Shown here piece by piece: positions 1 to 7,536 of a DNA stretch of 45,342 nt (position 1 is the first letter of the stretch; each line of letters opens with the position of its first letter). The stretch is taken from assembly GCA_025352105.1 (NCBI GenBank), contig JANXUB010000031.1, positions 1 through 45,342 of the forward strand. The letters are read 5' to 3'. The DNA is from Burkholderiales bacterium. Lineage in GTDB: Bacteria > Pseudomonadota > Gammaproteobacteria > Burkholderiales > Casimicrobiaceae. Both the position numbers and the translations under genes were made by a program. The notes under the pieces are model-generated. The model did no database searches, was not told the DNA's origin, and worked only from the letters and a program-made list of their open reading frames with translations.

Positions 1-107
1 TTGCAGGTTCCGCAAAGCCTGGTCCAACTGCCGGCCACCGAGCGCTTGCGCGGGGTCGCCGTTTGTTGACGAAATTTGGCGATCTGGTTTGGATCGAGCA
101 TAGACAT
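1..107 (-). CDS. possible 5' end of an unknown gene, cut by the window edge
   Basis: A reverse-strand frame opens at an ATG (105-107), with a second in-frame ATG at 99-101, and stays open to the window edge. It encodes about 35 residues beginning MSMLDPNQIAKFRQQ. A weak AGGG lies about six bases upstream, and third codon positions are GC-rich like those of the sure genes. No family is recognised. A competing plus-strand frame is open from 3 to about 170, so this call is tentative; the preceding sequence is needed to decide. Confidence 0.25.
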   Translation of the reverse strand, partial: MSMLDPNQIAKFRQQTATPRKRSVAGSWTRLCGTC

Positions 108-237
108 CAACACCCTGAGTTACGCGCCCCGCACCTCAATCTCCTGCCCCAACTTCAAGTCGTGTAAAACTACTTAAAGTTGCTGCAAAGGACGCTTTAG
201 AGTTGCAGAAAGCGTTGCATTTTCAACGGCCTACATT

Positions 238-660
238 ATGTCTCAAAAGCGAATTCTTTTCCAGTCATCCGTCATGAAAAAAGCAAAAAAAGGCAGCAGA
301 GGCTTCATATTGCCCCTGCTTTTCGTCCTCATCGCGATAGGCGTTTTGGGCGGCGTGTATGGCCTCGTCGTCTGGAAGTGGAGCTATTCGGACGGCGAGC
401 GCGCGGGCGTAGTGCAGAAATTCTCGCGCAAGGGTTGGGTCTGCAAAACGTGGGAGGGTGAGCTCAACATGGTTGTTTTGCCCGGTGCGATCCCCGAGAA
501 ATTCTTTTTCACGGTGTGGGACGAGAGCGTCGCTGCCAGCATCAACCGAAACGTTGGTAAACGCGTCGCGCTTCACTACACCGAGAAAGTCGGGCTGCCG
601 ACCTCCTGCTTCGGCGAAACGCGCTACTACATCAACAAAGTCGCGGCGCTTCCCGATTAA
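238..660 (+). CDS. small single-pass membrane protein of unknown function
   Basis: The protein is 140 residues if the ATG at 238 is used. The ATG at 274 gives a more natural N-terminus: a basic MKKAKKGSRG stretch followed directly by one hydrophobic helix (about residues 24-46 of the long form). No clear ribosome site separates the two starts. The rest is a soluble domain, probably periplasmic, with the sequence YSDGERAGVVQKFSRKGWVC and a later Cys. I recall similar conserved hypothetical proteins in Burkholderiales, sometimes misnamed 6-phosphogluconate dehydrogenase; nothing here supports that enzyme. Its 3' end overlaps the 3' end of the convergent kdsB by 29 bases. Confidence 0.8.
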   Translation: MSQKRILFQSSVMKKAKKGSRGFILPLLFVLIAIGVLGGVYGLVVWKWSYSDGERAGVVQKFSRKGWVCKTWEGELNMVVLPGAIPEKFFFTVWDESVAASINRNVGKRVALHYTEKVGLPTSCFGETRYYINKVAALPD

Positions 661-1417
661 TCGAGGAATACGTTGCCTTGAGTCGCTCGTAGTCATCTGG
701 CGTGTCGATGCCGGGCGGTAACGCATCGTGCACCACGGCCACCGCGATACGAAAACCATGCGCCAGCGCCCGCAACTGCTCCAGCGCCTCATGTTGCTCT
801 ATCGCAGGTATCGGAAGCTGCGGGAAACGCCTTAAAAACCCGGCGCGATAGGCATACAGCCCAATATGTCGGTACATCGGCAGTCCCTGCGGAATCGAAT
901 CAACACCTTCCCGCCAGGCATCGCGCGCAAACGGAATCGGTGCACGACTGAAGTACATGGCCTCACCGATTTCGCTGATGACGCATTTCACGACATTCGT
1001 GTTCGTCACATCGGCTACGTCGTGAATCGAATGACACAACGTAGCAATCGAGGCATTCGGGTTGGCCTCAAGCATGGCGGCGACCTGATCAATCACATTC
1101 GCTGGAATCAAGGGCTCATCGCCCTGAACGTTCACCACCACCGCGTCATCAGGCAAATTCAGCAGTGCTGAGACTTCGGACAGTCGATCCGTGCCTGTGG
1201 GATGATCGTTCCGCGTCATGACGTGAGCGACGCCATGCTCTCCACACGCTGCGGCGATTCGTGCGTCGTCCGTCGCAACCAACACCTGCGTCGCGCTTGA
1301 CAGCGATGCGCGCTCGGCCACTCGCACCACCATTGGCTTGCCGTTCAGATCAATGAGCGGCTTGCCCGGAAAGCGAGTGGACGCGTAGCGCGCCGGAATG
1401 ACGACGATAAAGCTCAC
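632..1417 (-). CDS. kdsB: 3-deoxy-manno-octulosonate cytidylyltransferase
   Basis: KdsB activates Kdo with CTP to give CMP-Kdo for the inner core of lipopolysaccharide. The N-terminus VVIPARYASTRFPGKPL is the classic nucleotide-binding signature, and VATDD, the TGTDR region and VVNVQGDEPLI follow in the expected order. At 261 residues it has normal family length. The start is a GTG at 1415-1417, 12 bases after the stop of the Trm112-like gene and with no strong ribosome site, so translation is probably coupled to upstream genes. It is the last gene of the exbB-exbD-lpxK-Trm112-kdsB run, in which two genes act in lipid A/Kdo synthesis. The 3' end overlaps a convergent gene. Confidence 0.97.
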   Translation of the reverse strand: MSFIVVIPARYASTRFPGKPLIDLNGKPMVVRVAERASLSSATQVLVATDDARIAAACGEHGVAHVMTRNDHPTGTDRLSEVSALLNLPDDAVVVNVQGDEPLIPANVIDQVAAMLEANPNASIATLCHSIHDVADVTNTNVVKCVISEIGEAMYFSRAPIPFARDAWREGVDSIPQGLPMYRHIGLYAYRAGFLRRFPQLPIPAIEQHEALEQLRALAHGFRIAVAVVHDALPPGIDTPDDYERLKATYSSINREAPRLC

Positions 1418-1429
1418 GGCATCAACCGA

Positions 1430-1618
1430 TCACGCCAGCGCTTCCGCCTCTTCCGGCGTCAACCTGCGTGCGTCTTCCTCCAACATCACGGGAATGTCAT
1501 CCCGGATGGAATACGCCAGACGCGCTGATTTTGAGATCAGCTCCTTGCGTTCTCTGTCGAAAATCAGCGGCCCTTTGGTGACGGGGCAGACGAGTATTTC
1601 AAGTAATTTGAGGTCCAT
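1430..1618 (-). CDS. Trm112-like (YcaR/UPF0434-type) small protein
   Basis: This is a 62-residue protein starting [18 protein letters not shown]. In the family that N-terminal pattern introduces a small zinc-ribbon-like fold, but here only one Cys of the metal site is visible, so metal binding is doubtful. The open frame extends further upstream, but the ATG at 1616-1618 matches the family start. It lies between lpxK and kdsB, as ycaR does in Escherichia coli, and its start overlaps the lpxK end by 20 bases, which suggests translational coupling. Eukaryotic Trm112 activates methyltransferases; the role of the bacterial form in this operon is not known to me. Confidence 0.9.
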   Translation of the reverse strand: MDLKLLEILVCPVTKGPLIFDRERKELISKSARLAYSIRDDIPVMLEEDARRLTPEEAEALA

Positions 1619-2678
1619 CTTCTGATTTTGGCGTATCGGCCGGAGCGGCAATGACGGGGGGTGCATAAATCGCCGCAGCGTTGCGCACCAGCAGCAGCAG
1701 TTTACGTTTGGTTTCAGGCGCAAAATGAACAGACAGCGGCACGACCCACATGCGCCGATCCGCAAAGCTCGCGCACTTGGCGGCGTCTTTCTCGGTCATC
1801 AAAATCGAGCGCTCACCGATTGCATCGAAATCCGACACGCGAAAGTTGTAGTGATCTGAGAAAGCGAAGAGCTGCCCTTGCACACCCGCGCGCAGCAGCG
1901 CGTCGTAAAACTGCCGCGGATTGGCGATGCCCGCCACGATGGCCGGACGTGATTGGGCAAACGTAGCGAGCGGCGTTTTGCGCCCCGGCTCAATCAGCGC
2001 ATAAGCATCGCCGAGCTTCCGGCGCACCACGTGGTGATTGCCTTCCTTGTGCCCGCCCGACGGCGTCACCCAAGAGGGCATCAGCCGCAGCTCGCAGGTG
2101 CTGGCCCGTGCACGAGGTTCGCGCAGCGGCCCGGCCGGCAACAATTTGCCGTTGCCGTATCGACGCTCCGCACTGATCACCTCAACTTCAATATCGCGCA
2201 TCAAGGCGTAATGCTGCAGCGCGTCGTCGGCCACCAGAATATTGACGTCCGGGTGTTGTTCGAGGAGTGCTGTCGCCGCAGCCATCCTGTCGGCACACAC
2301 GACCACGGGAACGCCCATCGCAAAGTGCAATAACGGCTCGTCGCCTACATCTGTAGCAATGGAGCGCGAGGTCACTGAACGCGGCGCTTTTGGGCTAACG
2401 GGGTAGCCTCGGCTGATGATGCCAGGTCGATATCCCGCTTGTTGTAGGCAGCGCACAATGGCCTGCACGACTGGCGTTTTGCCAGCACCGCCCACCACGA
2501 CATTGCCCACCACCAACACCGGCACACCGGGATGCGAACGCGTCAGAAGCCCACGACTGTAGAGCGCCCGACGTAGCGCAATCACTGCACCGTATACCGT
2601 CGCCAGCGGCGTGAGAAGTGATGAAAGCGGTGTCGCTTTCTTTGCCCACCATGATTTTTCGAGTAGCGCGGAAAACAT
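1599..2678 (-). CDS. lpxK: tetraacyldisaccharide 4'-kinase
   Basis: LpxK phosphorylates the 4' position of the lipid A disaccharide at the inner face of the inner membrane. The protein has 359 residues. A hydrophobic N-terminal segment near residues 20-35 fits its membrane attachment. The Walker A-like loop [14 protein letters not shown] is followed by IISRGYP, the DDALQH segment and MTEKDAAKC, all in the family order. It is preceded by exbD (52-base gap) and overlaps the Trm112-like gene by 20 bases, so the five-gene set exbB to kdsB is probably one transcript. The C-terminal part has no recognisable additional domain. Confidence 0.97.
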   Translation of the reverse strand: MFSALLEKSWWAKKATPLSSLLTPLATVYGAVIALRRALYSRGLLTRSHPGVPVLVVGNVVVGGAGKTPVVQAIVRCLQQAGYRPGIISRGYPVSPKAPRSVTSRSIATDVGDEPLLHFAMGVPVVVCADRMAAATALLEQHPDVNILVADDALQHYALMRDIEVEVISAERRYGNGKLLPAGPLREPRARASTCELRLMPSWVTPSGGHKEGNHHVVRRKLGDAYALIEPGRKTPLATFAQSRPAIVAGIANPRQFYDALLRAGVQGQLFAFSDHYNFRVSDFDAIGERSILMTEKDAAKCASFADRRMWVVPLSVHFAPETKRKLLLLVRNAAAIYAPPVIAAPADTPKSEDGPQIT

Positions 2679-2730
2679 GGCGTTCAGACGTGGCGGTTGA
2701 TTTGGAGAGCAGCGCGACGGCCTCGCGCGG

Positions 2731-3159
2731 CTATTTCCCCGGCGCGGTCGGAGTCTGCGTCGCGAAAGTGATGTTCGGATACTGCGCCAACCGCGCTGCC
2801 TCCATCACGTGCACGACATCCTGATGCTTGGCCGCTGCATCGGCGTTGATGATGATCACTGGATCGGCCACACCCGCCGCGCCGTCCTTGAGCGCCTGCG
2901 CAAGTGCGGCCACCGTTGTAAACGTGAACACCTGTTTGTTAATCGCGTACTTGCCGGCCGCGTCAACGCCAACATTGACCTCCTTTGGCCGGGTCGTCTG
3001 CTTCTCGGCATCCGCCTCCGGAAGCGAAATTTTCAGCTCGGTGAACTTGCTGTAAGTCGTCGACGCCATCAAGAAAATGAGCACCACGAGCAGCACATCG
3101 ATCAACGGAATAAAGTTGATCTCCGGTTCCTCGCGGAATCTGCCTCGACGGAAGTTCAC
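2731..3159 (-). CDS. exbD: ExbD/TolR-family biopolymer transport protein
   Basis: This is a 142-residue inner-membrane protein with one N-terminal helix containing the conserved membrane Asp (INFIPLIDVLLVVLIFLM) and a periplasmic C-terminal domain. With the ExbB-type partner it would use the proton gradient to energise outer-membrane transport or envelope processes. The start is a GTG at 3157-3159 that shares four bases with the exbB stop (GTGA), and a GGAG sits about ten bases upstream inside exbB. Placement before lpxK is common in betaproteobacteria. TolR is the alternative name, but no other tol genes are present. Confidence 0.93.
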   Translation of the reverse strand: MNFRRGRFREEPEINFIPLIDVLLVVLIFLMASTTYSKFTELKISLPEADAEKQTTRPKEVNVGVDAAGKYAINKQVFTFTTVAALAQALKDGAAGVADPVIIINADAAAKHQDVVHVMEAARLAQYPNITFATQTPTAPGK

Positions 3160-3764
3160 TTGGCGCGATCTCCGTGCAGGATATCAACGAGCCGCGTGGC
3201 CTGCTGCTCCATTTCGATCAGCAGATCGTCGACCTTGCCTCGAAAATAGCGGTAGAACATCAGCGCAGGCACGGCCACGATAATGCCCATCGCCGTGTTG
3301 TAAAGTGCGACCGAAATACCGTTGGCCAGCCGCGTCGGATCCACGCCCGCCGAGCCCGTGCTGCCGAAAATCTCAATCATGCCGATGATGGTGCCCAAAA
3401 GGCCCATCAGCGGCGCGGCAGCCGCGATGGTGCCGATGGCGTTCAAATATTTTTCCAGCCCGTGCCCGACCACGCTGCCAGTCTCTTCAATCGCCTCTTT
3501 CACCACCGGACGCGGCGCTTTGATGTTGGCGAGGCCCGCCGCCAAAATCTGCCCCATCGGGCCCTGCCCGGCAGTCAGATCAACCAGCTCCTGCGTGAGC
3601 CCTTTTTTGCGGTACTCGGCAATTACTTTATCAACCAGCCCCGGCGGAATGATCTGCGTGCGCCGCAGCGTCCACAGCCGCTCAATGATGAGCGCCAGCG
3701 CAACGATTGATACGAAGATGAGCGGCACGATGGGCCAGCCCGCCGCCTTGATGATGTCCCACAT
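3156..3764 (-). CDS. exbB: MotA/TolQ/ExbB-family proton channel protein
   Basis: The protein has 202 residues and three predicted membrane segments: one near the N-terminus (AGWPIVPLIFVSIVALALII) and two in the second half (AAAAPLMGLLGTIIGMIEIF and a segment ending ALMFYRYFRG). The stretch around GLLGTIIGMI is the family signature. It forms the proton-conducting stator together with ExbD, encoded next with a four-base overlap. The start ATG at 3762-3764 is preceded by GGAG. glnS ends 46 bases upstream on the same strand; whether it is co-transcribed cannot be told. Confidence 0.95.
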   Translation of the reverse strand: MWDIIKAAGWPIVPLIFVSIVALALIIERLWTLRRTQIIPPGLVDKVIAEYRKKGLTQELVDLTAGQGPMGQILAAGLANIKAPRPVVKEAIEETGSVVGHGLEKYLNAIGTIAAAAPLMGLLGTIIGMIEIFGSTGSAGVDPTRLANGISVALYNTAMGIIVAVPALMFYRYFRGKVDDLLIEMEQQATRLVDILHGDRAK

Positions 3765-3810
3765 GCCGCAGCGTCTCCGAGTTATCTGTTACTTCGCAGT
3801 GTAACTGTGC

Positions 3811-5553
3811 TCAAGATGGCTTCCAACCATCCTTGAGCGTCACCGCTCGATTGAACACCAGCGCGCCGGGTTTTGAGTCGACGCGATCAGGCGTGAAGTA
3901 GCCGTTGCGTTCGAACTGGTAGCTTTCGTCCGCCTTCGCACTGGCGAGCGAGGGTTCAAGCCAGGCGGTGACTGATTTCAACGAATGCGGATTGAGGTAG
4001 GTTCGGTAATCGCCTTCGCCCGAATCCGGATTTTCGACGTTGAACAGGCGGTCATACAAACGCACTTCCGCCTGAATCCCGTCTAGCTTGCTGACCCAGT
4101 GAATCGCGCCTTTGACATTACGACCGCCGGTGCCGCTTTTGGTGGCGGGATCGTAGGTGGCGTAGATCGTGGCCACGTTGCCTGCATCGTCCTTTTCAAT
4201 GCGCTCGCATTTGATGATGAAGCCGTGGCGCAAGCGCACTTCAGTCCCAGGCGCTAAACGAAAGAATCCCTTGACCGGCGTCTCCATGAAGTCTTCACGC
4301 TCGATAAACACTTCGCGCGCGAATTTAAAGCTGCGACGACCACCGTTTTCGTCATGAGGATTGACCGGGGCGGAGCACGGCTCAAACTGACCTTCGGGAT
4401 AGTTTTCGATGACCACGCGAACCGGATCAAGCACGGCCATTGCGCGCAGCGCTGTGGCGTCGAGATCATCACGCAACGCGCGCTCAAGATCAGCCATGTC
4501 GATCCACTGATGCGCCTTCGACACGCCCGCGCGCTCGGCAAAGAGCCGAATCGATCCAGCCGTAAAGCCGCGTCGACGCAAGCCCGCGAGCGTCATCATG
4601 CGAGGATCGTCCCATCCGTTCACCAGTCCGGTTTCAACCAGCTCCAGGAGCTTCCGTTTGCTCATGACGGTGTAGCTCAAATTGAGTCGCGAAAATTCGA
4701 TCTGTTGCGGGCTCGGCGCAGGCAGCTTGCCGGTCTCGACCAAGCGCTCGAGCACCCAGTCGTAGAGCGGCCGATGCGCCTCGAATTCGAGCGTGCAGAG
4801 CGAGTGCGTGATGCGCTCGATGGCGTCGCTGATGCAATGGGTGTAGTCGTACATCGGGTAGACGCACCACGCGCTGCCAGTGCGATGATGTTCGGTGTGC
4901 CGAATGCGGTAAATCGCCGGGTCGCGCAGATTAATGTTGGGCGACGCCATGTCGATTTTGAGGCGCAGGATGTGCGCGCCATCGGCATGAAGGCCGCGCT
5001 TCATCTCGTCGAATAGGCGCAGATTTTCTTCAGCAGCGCGATCACGGAATGGGGAGTTCGTGCCGGGCTCAATCAGCGTGCCGCGATTGGCGCGGATTTC
5101 GTCTGCCGACTGACTGTCAACGTAGGCCAGCCCGCGCTCGATAAAGTGCTGAGCGAATTCGTAGAGCTTGCCGAAATAGTCGCTTGCGTAATAGAGATTT
5201 TTCTCAAACGAAAAGCCGAGCCACTCGACCATTTCCTTGATCGACTCTTCGTACTCCACGTCCTCTTTGACCGGATTGGTGTCGTCGAAGCGCAGGTGAC
5301 ACACACCCACGTAGTCCTTCGCTAGACCGAAATTCAGGCAAATGGATTTGGCGTGGCCAATATGCAGATAGCCGTTCGGCTCCGGGGGAAAGCGGGTGAT
5401 GACTTTACCGTCATGTTTGCCGCTCAACTGGTCGGCATCGACAATCTGTCGAATGAAATTCGAAGGTGATTTGTGTTCACCTTTGCCCTCAACTGCCGTG
5501 CGCTTTGCGTCGGTTTTAATCTCGGTGGCTGCGCCCTTGGTCACGGAACTCAT
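3811..5553 (-). CDS. glnS: glutaminyl-tRNA synthetase
   Basis: GlnRS charges tRNA-Gln with glutamine. The class I signature appears as PEPNGYLHIGHAKS near residues 55-70, and the KMSKS equivalent is VMSKRKLLELVE. The C-terminal half has the two beta-barrels typical of GlnRS (SFKFAREVFIEREDFME and the GNVATIYATYDP region). I chose the ATG at 5551-5553, giving 580 residues beginning MSSVTKGAATEI. The open frame continues 24 codons upstream, but that stretch does not resemble the family. No strong ribosome site is visible at either start. GlnS presence implies direct glutaminylation of tRNA-Gln. Confidence 0.96.
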   Translation of the reverse strand: MSSVTKGAATEIKTDAKRTAVEGKGEHKSPSNFIRQIVDADQLSGKHDGKVITRFPPEPNGYLHIGHAKSICLNFGLAKDYVGVCHLRFDDTNPVKEDVEYEESIKEMVEWLGFSFEKNLYYASDYFGKLYEFAQHFIERGLAYVDSQSADEIRANRGTLIEPGTNSPFRDRAAEENLRLFDEMKRGLHADGAHILRLKIDMASPNINLRDPAIYRIRHTEHHRTGSAWCVYPMYDYTHCISDAIERITHSLCTLEFEAHRPLYDWVLERLVETGKLPAPSPQQIEFSRLNLSYTVMSKRKLLELVETGLVNGWDDPRMMTLAGLRRRGFTAGSIRLFAERAGVSKAHQWIDMADLERALRDDLDATALRAMAVLDPVRVVIENYPEGQFEPCSAPVNPHDENGGRRSFKFAREVFIEREDFMETPVKGFFRLAPGTEVRLRHGFIIKCERIEKDDAGNVATIYATYDPATKSGTGGRNVKGAIHWVSKLDGIQAEVRLYDRLFNVENPDSGEGDYRTYLNPHSLKSVTAWLEPSLASAKADESYQFERNGYFTPDRVDSKPGALVFNRAVTLKDGWKPS

Positions 5554-5907
5554 TCGGGGTTGGACAATGTATGTTTGTGCGGTCGCATATTGTAACGATG
5601 CGCATTTGCGTGCTCCGATACCCATGCAGCAACGCTTTGGAAATCATGACGCGTCGCAACGTCATGTGTGGTGTGCGTTCCCGAATTGAAGAAGTTGCCC
5701 ACATCGATTGTGGATAAGTCACCTGATAACTTTCCCGATAGCGCTCAAACCCGCATGTAGTCGTGATCGGCTCGTTTGCTCGCTCACTGGACTACAAAAA
5801 AGTACACTCGATCAAGCACTTGCACCACGTTTCATGCGTTTGCTGCCCATGACAAGGTTCTTTCGCCAAGACAATTCTTAACAATATTTTTAGTCCTGAA
5901 AAAAATT
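5554..5907. other. divergent intergenic region between glnS and xseA
   Basis: This 354-base stretch must hold both divergent promoters, but no convincing -35/-10 pair was found. It contains one exact DnaA-box 9-mer (TGTGGATAA, 5709-5717) and an AT-rich run just before xseA. No gene or RNA was recognised. Confidence 0.5.
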
Positions 5908-7272
5908 ATGTCTTGGACAGACAACATCGAAAACCAAAGTATTCCGGGTAGTGATCCGATATCGGTAACGGCCCTACTGCAACGCGCAAAATCGGCGTTG
6001 GAGCGGGCATTGCCGCTGTGTTGGGTGACCGGTGAAATTTCCGGTTTCAAGCGCGCCGCTTCGGGTCATTGCTATTTCGATTTGAAGGATGACGCGGCGC
6101 AGATTGCCTGCGTGCTGTATCGCAATCGGGCGGCGCTGGTCGGGTTCGAATTGAAGGACGGCGCGCAGGTCGAGCTACGAGTGCGCCCTGCCATTTATGA
6201 GCCGCGAGGTAGCTTGCAATTCGCGGTGGAGCAGGCACGGCTCGCGGGTGTCGGCCAGTTGTACGAAGCGTTTCTGCGACTAAAAGCGAAACTGTTTGCC
6301 GAGGGCTTGTTTGATGACGACAGGAAGCGCGCGCTGCCCGCTTTCCCACAACGCATCGGACTCATCACCTCAACCAAAGCTGCGGCGCTCGCCGATATGT
6401 TGCGCATCCTGCGTGATCGCTGGCCGCGCGCTGGCGTGATCGTGTACGCAGCAAGCGTTCAAGGCGTCAACGCGCCTCGCGAGCTGTTGGCTGCGCTGAC
6501 AGCGGCCAACCGGCGCAAGGAATGCGATGTCCTCGTCATCGGTCGCGGTGGCGGCAGCATTGAGGATTTGTGGGCCTTCAACGATGAAGCGCTGACGCGC
6601 GCCGTGGCTGCATCCACCATTCCCATCGTGAGCGCTGTCGGCCATGAAACCGATTTCTCATTGTGCGATTTTGCGGCCGATGCCCGTGCGCCAACGCCAA
6701 CGGCTGCGGCAGCACTGGTGACGCCTGAGCGCGAGGCGATCAGCGGGCTGGTGCATGATTTGGCTGAACGTGCAGCTGACGCCCTTCGCAGTCGGCTTGA
6801 TCGCCTTGGCGAGCGTCTGGATCGCGCGAGCGAGCGCCTGCGCAGCAGCAGTTCGGTGATTGCGCCATGGCGTGAGGCGCTATTGCGTCTGCAAGCCCGA
6901 CTACACCGAGCGGTCACGCTCTCCGCGCCAGCCCGCCGTGCGCGGCTGACACGGGCGCATCAGCGGCTGGCGCTCCAGATACAAAGGCCACCCGTAGCTT
7001 CAGTTCGCGTAGAAAGGGTCGCCACGCGCATGAACGCACTGGTGTCAAACGTGCTCACCGTCCAGTTGAGCCGGTTGGCTCAGGCCGCGCAGGCGCTTGA
7101 TTTGCTCAACCCGCAACGAGTGCTGGATCGCGGTTATGCCGTGGTGTTCGCGCCGGATGGAAGCACGGCGTCGGATGCAGCGAAACTGCCGATTAACTCG
7201 GCGATCAGGGTGAAGCTTCGGCGCGGCAAATTCGCGGCGCAAGTGACTGATATTTACGATGAACCGGCTTAA
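5908..7272 (+). CDS. xseA: exodeoxyribonuclease VII large subunit
   Basis: XseA is the catalytic large subunit of the single-strand exonuclease VII, acting with the small XseB (not in the window). With the ATG at 5908 the protein has 454 residues, the normal length. An N-terminal OB fold (VTGEISGFKRAASGHCYFDLKD) is followed by the catalytic core with RIGLITSTKAAALADML, RGGGSIEDLWAFNDE and IVSAVGHETDFSLCDF, then a long Arg/Leu-rich coiled coil and a short C-terminal barrel (DRGYAVVF). The open frame runs 44 codons further upstream but that part is unlike the family. The TAA stop merges with the first base of a dispersed palindromic element. Confidence 0.96.
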   Translation: MSWTDNIENQSIPGSDPISVTALLQRAKSALERALPLCWVTGEISGFKRAASGHCYFDLKDDAAQIACVLYRNRAALVGFELKDGAQVELRVRPAIYEPRGSLQFAVEQARLAGVGQLYEAFLRLKAKLFAEGLFDDDRKRALPAFPQRIGLITSTKAAALADMLRILRDRWPRAGVIVYAASVQGVNAPRELLAALTAANRRKECDVLVIGRGGGSIEDLWAFNDEALTRAVAASTIPIVSAVGHETDFSLCDFAADARAPTPTAAAALVTPEREAISGLVHDLAERAADALRSRLDRLGERLDRASERLRSSSSVIAPWREALLRLQARLHRAVTLSAPARRARLTRAHQRLALQIQRPPVASVRVERVATRMNALVSNVLTVQLSRLAQAAQALDLLNPQRVLDRGYAVVFAPDGSTASDAAKLPINSAIRVKLRRGKFAAQVTDIYDEPA

Positions 7273-7390
7273 CAGCTTTTTCTTGAAACTCCTTATTTTA
7301 AAGGGGCTAGTTGTACTTTTTCGCCATAATCGATAGATAGCGTTTATTGATTGAAGCCCCTTTTAAATAAGCCTTTCAGCAAAAAGCTGT
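7272..7390. repeat. dispersed palindromic element, copy A (119 bp)
   Basis: The ends are an exact 10-bp inverted repeat, ACAGCTTTTT (7272-7281) and AAAAAGCTGT (7381-7390). Inner arms TTATTTTAAAGGGGCT and AGCCCCTTTTAAATAA pair almost perfectly, so each arm is about 36-37 bp around a 46-base centre containing ATCGAT. Related copies lie at 16031, 28121 and 34609, with a single arm at 30715. The first base is the last base of the xseA stop. The right flank CTGATCCG recurs beside copy C. It may also fold as a terminator for xseA. Confidence 0.85.
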
Positions 7391-7469
7391 AAGCTGATCC
7401 GGTCGCCAGTCGTGCGTTTCCTGACGATGCGGAAACATCCGGCGAGTCTCGAAACGTTGGCTTATGCTA

Positions 7470-7498
7470 TTGGCAAAATAATGACAATGCCATAGACT
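7470..7498 (+). promoter_or_regulatory. candidate sigma-70 promoter for the DUF1800 gene
   Basis: TTGGCA (7470-7475) and TAGACT (7493-7498) are spaced 17 bases, five and four matches to the consensus hexamers. The -35 TTGGCA and the TGCCA before the -10 form a small dyad. The coding start is about 40 bases downstream. Confidence 0.35.
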
Positions 7499-7536
7499 AC
7501 GAACTAAGTTTTTATTAGAAACAACGGGATATGCCA

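Noticed and set aside
1-237. Forward frame 3-170 as the end of an upstream gene
   Set aside because: Open to the edge but codon third positions are not GC-rich and no family is seen; too short to support against the opposing frame.
5709-5717. Exact DnaA-box 9-mer in the glnS-xseA gap
   Set aside because: Only one box and no AT-rich unwinding region or dnaA/dnaN nearby; a single 9-mer is expected by chance about once in this length. Not an origin.
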